A stretch of 64,000 nucleotides of DNA from Zizania palustris. Lineage: Eukaryota > Streptophyta > Magnoliopsida > Poales > Poaceae. Location: contig JAAALK010000289.1 in assembly GCA_019279435.1 (NCBI GenBank), positions 30,434,603 to 30,498,602 of the forward strand, in the 5' to 3' direction. Under the pieces are notes generated by a model. That model worked only from the letters and a program-made list of their open reading frames with translations. It searched no databases and was not told the DNA's origin. Positions 24,301 through 36,300 of the stretch are shown in pieces. Each line of letters starts with the position of its first letter. Positions within the stretch are counted from its first letter, which is position 1. The translations under genes were made by a program, and so were the position numbers.

Positions 24301-27300
24301 GAGTAATGACATCTGGGAATTAGGAAAATGAAGTAATGAACATTTGGGAAATGAGCAGACCTAGGCACCACCTAGGCACCTCTAGGCGCTACGCGCCAGG
24401 TCGCCAACCGACTAGTGCCTGGCGCCTACATGAACACTGGTTTAGGGTATCATTGGGCTTCAGTATCTTGTGAAACTATCATATTATGCTATCAGTCTCT
24501 TTCTAATTCTAGCTTCTGAGTTGGAATGAGTATAAATTAGTACTTTACAATTAATTACTACGTTTATCTCACTATTCTGTCCCTTTTCATCAGTAAAATT
24601 TGTTAGCACTTATTGTATATTTTCCATTCAGTGGCTGCTCAGACAGCTCTCAACAGATCAAGAAGTAATATCTTCATCGGTTTTTGTGAATATAATTAAG
24701 AGCGAGTTTACATGGATATGATGCAAAGTGATTCACCACATCATGGGATTGTAGAAAATAGCCCCTACAGAACTACCCATGGCAGGAATGAGGAAACTGG
24801 CCAACTTGGTGCTTCTTGGTATTTCTGTAGAAAGGAAATAGAAGATAATTCTCCATCAAGAAGGGATGGCATTGATTTGAAGAAAGAGACTTACCTCAGA
24901 AAATCATATTGCACTTTTCTACAAGATTTGGGGATGAGGCTTAAAGTGTAAGATTACATTACAGCTGTTTGAACTTCTATTGTTTATTGTTGATGATGTT
25001 AACTTATGCTTGTTGTCCTTATCTTTGTGATCTGCAATTAACATGAAGCATGAAATGCTACTTTTAAGTATGCATTTTATCTATTCTGGTTGTAATTTGC
25101 AAGCTGTCAGGTTATTTCTTGTATGGTTTGGTCTGATAAGTATGTTCAATCAATTTATCCCTTTATTTGGACTTTCATGTGAAATGCACATGCACCTATG
25201 TGTATATAATCAACATAGAAGCAAAAGATGTGCTTTACTTGCTTTGAAACTGTATGTATGTGTCATGTGGGGCAAACACTACTCTCGTAGTGGGGCAGGA
25301 AGGAAACACCAGCAATTCAGGGGAGTAGCTAAATGGGTGCTGCTTGCCTTGGAATGGGGTGGCATATTTAGCAAGAGCTAGCATTAGTTGGAATTAGTGA
25401 GCTAGCATTAGTTGGAATTAGTGAATAACTGAGAGGGATTTGAGGTATTGTATCAGCCAAAGGCTATGTAAGCCAGAGGGCATTGTCTCAGCAGAATAAC
25501 AAGGAATTAATATATCATCCTCCTTCTCTTCCCACCGAACACCATAGGGAGCCGAGGGGCAAAACCTCGTTCCCCTGTGACCGGCGGCTACGCCCTGCGT
25601 AGCCAAGGTTCTCCACCTCCCCCGCAACCACTACCCGCTAACCGGCGTCACGACATCTTGGTATCAGATTCCAGCCCTTCCTCCCCACCCGCTTCACATT
25701 CAGTCACGGCCAGAGTCCCAGCCGCCATGACCGAGCCAAGCACCTCTGAGCTTGCGGCACTCATCAAGACTCTCGCAGCCACTGTCGAATCCTTGAAGAC
25801 GTCCGTAGAAGAACTCAAACAGGAGAGACACACAGAATCATCCTCGGCTGGAGCTAGAGTACAGGCTACAGGAGATCGCTACACCGATCGCCCCCCACGA
25901 TTCCAGAAAATGGACTTTCCGAAGTACGATGGCAAGTCTGATCCATTGGCATTCATAAACAGATGTGAGTCTTACTTTCATCAGCAGCGGATCGTCGAGG
26001 AGGAGAAAGTTTGGATGGCTTCCTACAACCTAGAAGACATCGCGCAACTATGGTTCATCCAGGTGCAGCAAGATGAAGGGACACCTCCATGGAGGCGATT
26101 CACAGAACTCTTGCACCTGCGTTTTGGACCACCCCTTAGGTCCAACCCGTTGGGGGAACTAGCTGCGTGCCGGTGCACGTGCTCCGTGGTCGAATACCAG
26201 GACAAGTTTCAAGCCCTCTTGCCACGTGCGGGCCGCCTCACGGAGGAGCAGCGCGTCCAGCTCTTCACGGCCGGACTTCAGCCACCCCTGAGCCTTGACG
26301 TTGAAGTCCACAACCCCCAGTCCCTGTCCGTTGCAATGAGTTTGGCCAGGAAGTTGGAGCTCAGAGAGCACTTGGTTGCGCAGGGGCACCATCCACGATC
26401 CTCAGGGAAGGGTCTACTTCCGGCACCACGCATGATTCCTGTGCCGGCTAACACTGAACAGGCCGCCACAGTCACTGTCGAAGGCCGACAAGTCAAAAAA
26501 TTGTCTCAGACCGAAATGGAGGAACACAGACGCCTAGGCCTCTGCTACAACTGCAATGACAAGTTCAGTCGAGGCCATAATAAAGTCTGTCCACGCCTCT
26601 TTCTGCTCGAATTGGATGATACGGCAGATGAAGGCGAGACGGCTGAACCAGAAGTACCTGAGGAAGTGCCAAGCATCTCCCTTCATGCCATCACAGGCGT
26701 AAGGTCATCAAATACAATGAAGGTACAGATCACGATGGGGGGTGCTCACCTACAGGCCCTTCTCGACTCAGGGTCAACACACAATTTCATTGCTGAAGAA
26801 AGTATGGCAGCAACAGGCCTACATCCCCTCCAGCGAGCAGCTCTCTCAGTCACAGTAGCCAATGGTGAGTGTGTGCCCTGTGTCGGCTTCTTCCGCAATG
26901 CTCCCTTTGTCATCAATCAGGAGCAGTTCAAGGCCGATTTCTACATTTTGCCGCTGGCTGGATATGACATAGTGCTGGGCACGCAGTGGCTGGCCACGCT
27001 AGGGCCCCTGCTGTGGGATTTTGGCCGGCTCACCTTGCAGTTTTGGCGGGACTCACAGCCAGTATGTTGGCAGGGCATGGCCGGACCTCCGGGGCAGCTG
27101 CTACATACCACCTCCAGCGACAATCTGCTTGATGAACTCCTGGAGGAGTTTCAAGGGGTCTTCCTCGAGCCCATGGGACTTCCGCCACCGCGCTCCCACG
27201 ACCACCACATCACATTGCAGCCTGGTGCAGCGCCGGTGGCCGTACGACCGTACCGTTACCCTTCGGCGCACAAGGACGAGCTTGAGAGCCAATGTCATAC

Positions 27301-30300
27301 TATGCTGCAGCAAGGCCTCATCCGACCGAGTCAATCGGCTTTTTCCTCCCCGGTCCTCCTAGTCAAGAAACCGGATGGCTCGTGGAGATTCTGTGTAGAT
27401 TACAGAGCACACAACAGCATCACAGTGAAGGACGCCTTCCCAATTCCAGTAGTGGAAGAGTTGCTGGATGAACTCCAAGGTGCCCGCTACTTCACCAAGC
27501 TAGACCTTCGTTCTGGCTATCATCAGGTACGGATGGCCCCAGGCGACGTGCACAAGACAGCTTTCAGGACACATGATGGGTTGTATGAGTTCCTCGTCAT
27601 GCCCTTCGGTCTCGCAAAGGCACCGGCAACCTTCCAAGCATTGATGAATGAGGTGCTCCGGCCATTCTTGCGTCGCTTTGTTCTAGTTTTTTTTGATGAC
27701 ATCTTAATCTTCAGCTCAAGTTGGGTAGATCACCTTCGACATGTCCGGGCAGTACTATTGGTCCTTCAACAACACAAACTGTTCGTCAAGCGCTCCAAAT
27801 GCGCCTTTGGCGAGCACAAGATTTCCTACCTGGGACATGTTATCTCGGTAGAGGGCGTATCTATGGACGAGGGCAAGGTCCAGGCCGTGCAGGATTGGCC
27901 CGTTCCACCAACAGTGAAGGCTTTACGGGGATTCCTCGGGTTAGCGGGGTATTACCGCAAATTTGTGCAGGACTATGGACTCATCGCTGCACCACTTACT
28001 GCCCTGTTGCGCAAGGAAAGTTTTGGCTGGTCAGAAGCGGCTGCGACAGCCTTCGCAGCCCTAAAGAAGGCACTCACTTCAGCCCCTGTCCTAGCCCTTC
28101 CGGACTTTGACAAGCTGTTTGTTGTGGAGTGTGACGCCTCCGCAGCCGGGTTCGGTGCTGTGCTGCTGCAAGAAAAAAAGCCACTCGCTTTCTTCAGTCG
28201 TCCGGCAGCCCCAAGGCACGCCTCCTTGGCTGCATATGAAAGGGAGCTAATCGGTCTCGTCCTCGCTATTCGCCACTGGAGGCCCTACCTATGGGGATGT
28301 CATTTTCAGGTCCGCACGGATCATTACAGCCTAAAATTTCTGCTTGACCAGCGGCTCGCGACGATTCCACAGCACCATTGGGTCGGCAAGTTAATGGGGT
28401 TGGACTTTGAGGTGGAGTACAAGCCAGGAAGCACGAACATCGTCGCCGACGCGCTCTCACGACGTGACATCGACTCAGCATCGACATTCTGCATCACGGC
28501 GCCACACTTTTCCTTCACCGACCGGCTTCACCAAGCACAGGCGACTGATCCCGCACTGGTGGCACTGCGGGAGGACATCCAGGGGGCGTTGGGGGTCACC
28601 CTGGGCCCTGGTGGACGGCTTCGTCACCTTCAACGCCAAATTATATGTTCCCCCCACGTCGCCGCTTCTTCCGGAGCTCGTGGCTGACATTCACAACGAC
28701 GGACACGAGGGCATCCAGCGGACTCTACACCGACTCTGCCGTGATTTTCATGCCCCTAACCTCCGTTCAGCTGTGCAGGAATTCATAAAAGGGTGTACTG
28801 TCTGCCAACAGTACAAGACAGAGCATGGTCTGCCTGGGGGGCTCCTGCTACCCCTGCCAGTACCGTCCATGGTTTGGGCGGATGTCGCCCTCGATTTCAT
28901 TGAAGGACTCCCCAAAGTTGGCGGCAAGTCTGTCATCCTCACTGTGGTGGATCGATTTTCCAAGTACTGCCATTTCATTCCATTGGGCCACCCGTACACA
29001 GCTGAAACTGTGGCCAAGGTCTTCTTCGCTGACATTGTACGGCTCCACGGCATACCACAGTCCCTCGTATCAGACCGTGACCCGGTGTTTACTTCGACAT
29101 TCCGGCGGGAACTCCTCAATCTCTCCGGGGCTAAATTGCACATGACAACTGCCTTCCATCCGCAAGCAGACGGACAAGTAGAGGCCGCCAACAAAGTTAT
29201 CACCATGTATTTAAGGTGCTTCACTGGTGATCGACCACGTCAATGGCTCCGATGGCTCCCATGGGCCGAGTACACCTACAACACTGCCTTCCAGACTTCC
29301 CTCAGAGAAACTCCATTCAAACTGGTGTATGGTCGTGACCCACCCTCGATACGGTCCTATGTCCAGAGTGAATCCAGGGTGGCAGCAGTGGGGCAGACAT
29401 TGGCCGAACGTGATGAACTCCTCCAGGATGTCCGTTACCGGCTAGAGCAAGCTCAGGCAGTCTATAAGGCATACTATGATCGCCGCCATAGGCAGGTTAT
29501 TTATAAAACAGGAGATTGGGTCTGGCTGCGGGTTCGTCACCGCATTCCTCACTCCTTACCATCAGCGCGTTCAGGAAAGCTCCGCCCGCGCTTTTATGGA
29601 CCGTATCAGGTGCAGGAGGTAATCAATGAAGTTGCTGTCCGACTACTACTACCACCGGGCGCCCGCATTCACCCAGTTTTCCATGTCGGCCTCCTCAAAC
29701 AATTCATTGGTACACCCCCGGAGTCCCCACCGCCTCTGCCACCTATGCATCATGGGGCTGCGGTGCTGGTTCCAGCTGCAGCAGTCAAGGCACGCCTTGC
29801 ACGGGGCGTTCGTCAAGTGCTCATCCAATGGCAGGGTGAACAGCTGTCGACAGCCACCTGGGAAGACGTCGAGTCCTTCATCCAGCGCTACCCACAATTC
29901 CAGCTCGAGGACGAGCTGCTAGTCGAGGGGGGGAGAGATGTCATGTGGGGCAAACACTACTCCCGTAGGGGCAGGAAGGAAACACCAGCAATTCAGGGGA
30001 GTAGCTAAATGGGTGCTGCTTGCCTTGGAATGGGGTGGCATATTTAGCAAGAGCTAGCATTAGTTGGAATTAGTGAATAACTGAGAGGGATTTGAGGGAT
30101 TGTATCAGCCAAAGGCTATGTAAGCCAGAGGGCATTGTCTCAGCAGAATAACAAGAAATTAATCTATCATCCTCCTTCTCTTCCCACCGAACACCATAGG
30201 GAGCCGAGGGGCAAAACCTCGTTTCCCTGTGACCGGCGGCTACGCCCTGCGTAGCCAAGGTTCTCCACCTCCCCCGCAACCACTACCCGCTAACCGGCGT

Positions 30301-33300
30301 CACAACATGGTTGTTGGCCATAGTGCTGTTATGAAGAATATAACAATCTGGTAAAATGTTTGGTTATGACTTGTATGTTTATAATCAACACGTGGAAGCA
30401 AAACATGTGTTTTTTCTTGTTTTTTTGGTCATTGTATGCTATGCAAATTACTGTTTTTCTGAATACTCCAAAAGTTTTTTTAAATTTTTTGATGTTTATG
30501 GAGTGGTATATCATTCTGTTTACTGACACCATCCTTGAATTAACAGTTATGTATTTTTTCCTGTGGTAGGCCTCAAGTGACAATTGCTACAGCTATAGTG
30601 TTTTGTCACCGTTTTTACCTTCGTCAATCTCATGCAAAAAATGATAGACGAGTAAGTGTTTTCAATGCTTGGTTCTAGTTCCTCCTTTTGTTCTTTTATG
30701 AATTGCTATTTCTCTTTCAGCTTAGCATTTTTATTATGATATATTTACATTTTTCTATTTAGTTCCAAGATGTGTTTTAGTATCATGAAAACAGTTTGTC
30801 TCCATGGGTGATAAGATAGAAGCCATGGTAACTTCACTATTCTGTAGGATAAAAGTTATTGTGCATGGAAGCACGATAGGTTCTGGTTCCGGTTGTGTCC
30901 TTTTATAAATGCCATCTCCCTTTCAACATTATGTTTTGCAATACTTAGACTGGATACTTGCAATTTGCTATTATGTTTTGCAATGTTTGTATAACATGAA
31001 GATGGTGTCTATCGTCACATATAGGAGCTATAAAAACTTTGACTCTTAATTTACAGGGACAAGTTGTTATATGAGGAAAGTACCACAGAAAATTGATCAT
31101 GTTTGTGTTAGTTGTTGGTGGAGGTTACACATCCAGGTTAAAGTTGACAAGTGGCCACCCCACCTTTAGATGTCTGGAGATTTTTTTATTACTTTGTATA
31201 TTGTGATCAAACAAAACAAAATTTTCTTTTCTTTTTCGTAGTATTCATATAATATAATGGATGTTTATAGTGTCATGCAAACTTTTTGACAGTGATGAAA
31301 AAATCGGTCGATTAATTGACCAATTAAATGGTGATTCGCAGCTATACAATTAATTTACACCCTAATAGGTACATTAATCGGGAGGGCGATTAATCAGCTA
31401 GTAAACCCCGATTGATCGGTGGTCAACCTGATTAATCGCCCCTAACCAATTAATCTTCCCACTGCGCTGTCGTCTGGATCTGCACTGTCGCCGTTGTCAG
31501 GAACACGCCGGAGAGGAGGATCTCGCCGGCGAGCACCCGGCCAAACAGGAACTGAACAAAAGCAGAAACAGGTAACAGAGCATTTTGGGCAAACTTTGGC
31601 ACTTAGCCATGATTCCCTTCATTAGATTATATAGAGCAATACATGGCAATGTTTGATACATAGCAAGCTCTTATTTAGGCCCTTAATTATCTCACTCAGG
31701 ATAGACTACCAAATATAAAGGACTACCAAATATAGAGGACTACCAAATATAGAGGACTACCAAATATAGACTAAGCCATTATGGAAAGACAAACTAGGAA
31801 ACCATAAATTTAGCACCCAAGGATTACTTTCCACAATCTCCTCCTAAGCCTTGTGGTGTAAATCTTTAGTATCAATGAGCCCGATCTTCTTCCTCAGCTC
31901 ACAGAATCTGATCTTGCCGAGTGGCTTAGTCAATATATCCCCCAACTGATCTTCACTCTTTATGTAGTCCACTTTGATCAAACCTACTTCAACAGACTCC
32001 CTGACCAGGTGATATTTTACCTCAATGTGCTTGCTTTGACCATGAAGAACGAGGTTTTTAATCAATGAAATGGCTGACTTATTGTCAACCCTCAACATTG
32101 GAGCTTTAGGTTCTGATCCTTGGACCTCCGCAAGCACCCTAGCCAGCCATAGTGCTTGACAAGTTGCGTTTGCTGCAACAATGTACTCATGTTCGCAGGT
32201 TGATTGAGCTACAACCTTCTGTTTAGTCGACTGCCATGTGATTGGACTTTCATTGAGAAAGAATATCACCCCGGTTGTACTCTTCCTTGTATCAACATCA
32301 CCGGCATAGTCGCTATCACTGAAACATGTCAAGCACACTTCCTCTGCCTTATTTCTGCCGAACCAAACTCCCCAAGTCTTGGTTCCTTCAATGTAGCGCA
32401 GAATATGTTTCACAGCCACCAAATGGTCTTCTCTTGGGTCTTCCAGAAAGCGACTCACATACCCAACAGCAAAGGCCAAATCTGGGCGGGTATTTACCAA
32501 ATACCGCAGACTCCCAACAATACTCCTGTAGGTTGTGGCCTCGGCTACAGTGGGTTCTGAACTGAGTTTGCTGAGTTTCAACTTTGTCTCCATGGGCACT
32601 TGGCAGGGATTACACCTTGCCATTCCACTTTTCTCCAAAATTTTGATAGCATAGGCACCTTGACTAAGTGAAATGTCATCCTTCTTTTGCTTAACTTTAA
32701 TACCGAGGTAGTAGTGAAGTAACCCAAGGTCACTCATCTTGAAGGCTGCTGCCATCTCCCCTTTGAACTTCTGGATGTCACTTCTGCTGGCTCCCGTGAT
32801 CACCAGATCATCGACATACACTCCAACCACCAACTGTATGTCGCTCTTCTTTCTGATATAGATAGCATGTTCTGAGGGGCTCCTCCTAAACCCAAAAGAC
32901 AGCAGCGTGCTGTCCAACTTCTCATTCCAAGCCCGGGGTGCTTGGTGCAGTCCGTACAGAGCCTTCCTCAGTTTGAGCACCTTGTGCTCCTGGCCAGCCA
33001 CCACAAAGCCAGCCGGTTGTTCCACGTAGACTTCCTCTTGAAGATCTCCATTTAGGAATGCCGATTTGACATCCATGTGGTGCACCTCCCATCGTTCACT
33101 TGCTGCAAGGGCAATAAGCAAGCGCACCGAGTCCAATCGAGCCACTGGGGCAAACACCTCATCATAGTCAATACCATGCCTTTGAGCATACCCCTTTACC
33201 ACCAACTGTGCTTTGTACTTGGATATGGCTCCATGCTCATCTCTTTTCACCTTAAAGACCCATTTCAAGCCAATCGCCCTTCTCCCAGGAGGAAGATCAG

Positions 33301-36300
33301 CAAGGAAGATCAGAAAGAAGAGCGACATACAGTTGGTGGTTGGAGTGTATGTCGATGATCTGGTGATCACGGGAGCCAACAGAAGTGACATCCAGAAGTT
33401 CAAAGGGGAGATGGCAGCAGCCTTCAAGATGAGTGACCTTGGGTTACTTCAATACTGTTAGCGTGATGTATAGGCCCACGGGCCCGGGGGGGGGGGGGTT
33501 CGGCTGCAACCCTATTTGGTGCCTCCCTCCCTGGTTTTTGTAGTATTTATATTTGGCAAGGATTCCCTGGATTATTTGGCAAGGATCCCCCAGATTAGCT
33601 GGATTAACTCCTTCTTTGTTTACCTCTTTCCTTGTTTAGCTCTTTCCTTTCTAGATTAGAGCTTTCCTATTTCCTGGGACATCCTTGCCTATATATACTG
33701 AGCCTTGGGCTCCTCCCATAATCAATCTACTAATTTTCCCTTGCCGATCCTAATTGGCGGGCTGCTATGGAGGAAGAACATACAGCGCTTCTCCAGAACT
33801 AGACTTGGGACATGGTTCCTCGCCCCCGACATGCCAACACTGTCACGGGCAAGTGGATCTTCAAGCATAAGTTCCACGCCGATGGTTCTCTGGAACGCTA
33901 CAAGGCTCATTGGGTCCTTCGTGGTTTCACCCAGCGTCCTGGAGTTGACTTTGCCGAAACCTTCAGCCCCGTCGTCAAGCCTGCCACAGTCCGCACGATG
34001 CTCTCTCTGGCTCTCTCTCGCCAATGGCCAATTCACCAGCTCGACGTCAAGAATGCCTTCCTCCATGGCACCCTGATAGAAACAGTGTTCGCTGCTCAGC
34101 CCTCCGGATTCGAGGATCCTGCTCACCCCGACTTTGTTTGTCGCCTGAACAAGTCGCTTTATGGGTTGAAGCAGGCTCCTTGTGCTTGGTACAGCCGCTT
34201 CGCCACGTACCTGGTCTCTCTCGGCTTTGTGGAGGCCAAGTCAGACATTTCGTTGTTCGTCTACCACCGAGGATCTGACACGGCCTATCTGCTCCTCTAT
34301 GTCGACGATATTGTTCTCACTGCTTCTTCGACACATCTTCTGCGGAAGGTCATCTTGGCTCTCTGGCGGGAATTTGCCATGAAGGATTTGGGAGAACTCC
34401 ATCACTTCTTGGGGACATTGTTGTCATGGCGTCGCCTAGGCGACGCCTAGGCGCCGACTAGGCGTCCAGGCGGTGGCCGCCGGACGCCTAGCTGAAACGC
34501 CTCGCCTGGGTGAGTTAGGCGCCCGCCTGGACAGTCTAGGCGTCGCCCATGGCGCCTAGGCAGTCGCCAGGAGACTCTGGGCGGGCGCCTAGGGTCCGTG
34601 AGTCATTTTCTAAGCCCGCGCCCAGGCCCTTTCGGCTTTAGGTTCTTCTTCCCTTGCGCCGCCGCCGCCGCTTCCCTTGCGCCGCCGCCTCACGCCTCAG
34701 TCCCTTTCGGCTGCCGGATCTGCTCCGCCGGCCGCCGGATCTCTGGTTCGTTTGCGCCGCCGGCCGCCAAATCTTCGCAGCTGCGCTGCTTCCCCTTGCG
34801 CAGTTGCGCCGCCCGGCCACCGGCCACCGGCTGCCTCCCCTGTGCTCCTCGGCTCCCCTGTGCTCCCTCCCCTGTGCTCCCCGCCTCCCCTGTGCTCAGT
34901 TGCTCTGTGCTCCCCGGCTCCCCTGTGCTCCCTCCCCTAGTCCCCTGTGCTCCCCGGCTCCATTGTGCTCCCTCCCCTGCTTCCCCCTCCTGGCCTCCCC
35001 TGTGCTCCCTCGCCGCAGCAAGCAGAGAAGGCAGCAGTGTAGCAGGCAGCAACAGAGTGAAGTATGAACTGTGGTTGTGTGAGTGAAACTTTATTTTGCG
35101 TGTGTGGTTGTGTGCTATGAACTATGAAGTATGAACTGTGGTTGTGTGAAGTATGAACTATGGTTGTGTGCTGACCTTTGCATGCTGAATTTAATTGGTC
35201 GCCTAGGCGACGCCTAGGCGCCCGCCTAGGCGCCTAGGCGTCCAGTCGGCCCCCTGGCGACTGGTTTCGCCGGGGCGCCGTGACAACCATGCTTGGGGAT
35301 GCAGGTTCAGCGCACTGCTGATGGTATGGTTCTCTCTCAGCGGTAGTATATGTTGGACATCTTGGATCGTGCTGGCATGGCGGAGTGCAAACCTTGTACT
35401 ACGCCTGTTGACACCAGTCCCAAGACCTCAGCCGACTCTGGAGCTCCAGTCGCCGACCCGTCAGATTACCGCAGTTTTGCTGGCGCCCTGCAGTACCTGA
35501 CCTTCACACGACCCGACATTGCCTACGCCGTGCAGCAGGTCTGTCTTCACATGCATGATCCGCGAGAGCCTCACCTGGCCGCTCTCAAGCGTATTCTTCG
35601 GTACATTCGGGGTACTCTTCACTTGGGTCTTCATCTCCGACCATTGACTCAGGATGACTTGGTGGTCTACTCTGATGCTGACTGGGCTGGTTGTCCCGAT
35701 ACGCGCAAGTCCACCTCGGGCTATGCTGTGTTCCTCGGCGACAACTTGGTCTCCTGGTCCTCCAAGCATCAGAATACTGTCTCTCGCTCCAGTGCAGAAG
35801 CTGAGTACCGCGCTGTCGCCAATGGTGTTGCTGAGGCTTCTTGGCTACGCCAGCTCCTCCACGAGCTCCACATTCCGCTTCGCCGCGTCACAATTCTCTA
35901 TTGTGATAATGTCAGCGCAGTCTACATGTCCTCCAACCCGGTACAACATCAACGGACGAAGCACATCGAGATCGATCTTCACTTTGTCCGTGAGAAGGTC
36001 GCCATGGGTGCCGTGCAGGTTCTTCATGTTCCCACGACATCCCAGTTCGCCGACGTCTTCATGAAGGGGCTGCCTTCTTCGGTGTTCACTGAGTTTCGGT
36101 CCAGTCTGAATGTCCGTGGCTAAGCACCGACGTTCAAACTGCGGGGGCGTGTTAGCGTTATGTATAGGCCCACGGGCCCAGGGGGGTTTGACTGCAACCC
36201 TAGGAGGTGCCTCCCTCCTTGGTTTTGGTAGTATTTATATTTGGCAAGGATTCCCTGGATTATTTGGCAAGGATCCCCCAGATTAGCTCCTTCCTTGTTT

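Larger units (their letters stand above)
25261..30307 (+). mobile_element. Ty3/Gypsy chromodomain-type retrotransposon in intron 2
   Basis: LTRs at 25,261-25,655 and 29,939-30,307, a primer-binding site at 25,659, gag-pol at 25,727-30,008 and a purine tract GAGGGGGGGAGAGA just before the right LTR. At 5.0 kb with short LTRs and a C-terminal chromodomain it fits a Reina-like chromovirus; the lineage is an inference. The LTRs differ at only a handful of bases plus a 26-bp tandem duplication in the left one, so this is the youngest large insertion here. No matching TSD is seen at the LTR edges. Confidence 0.92.

Noticed and set aside
34598..35086. Pro/Ser/Cys-rich frame as a captured gene in a hAT
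   Set aside because: It is repetitive and GC-biased, open in several frames, and has no recognisable domain.
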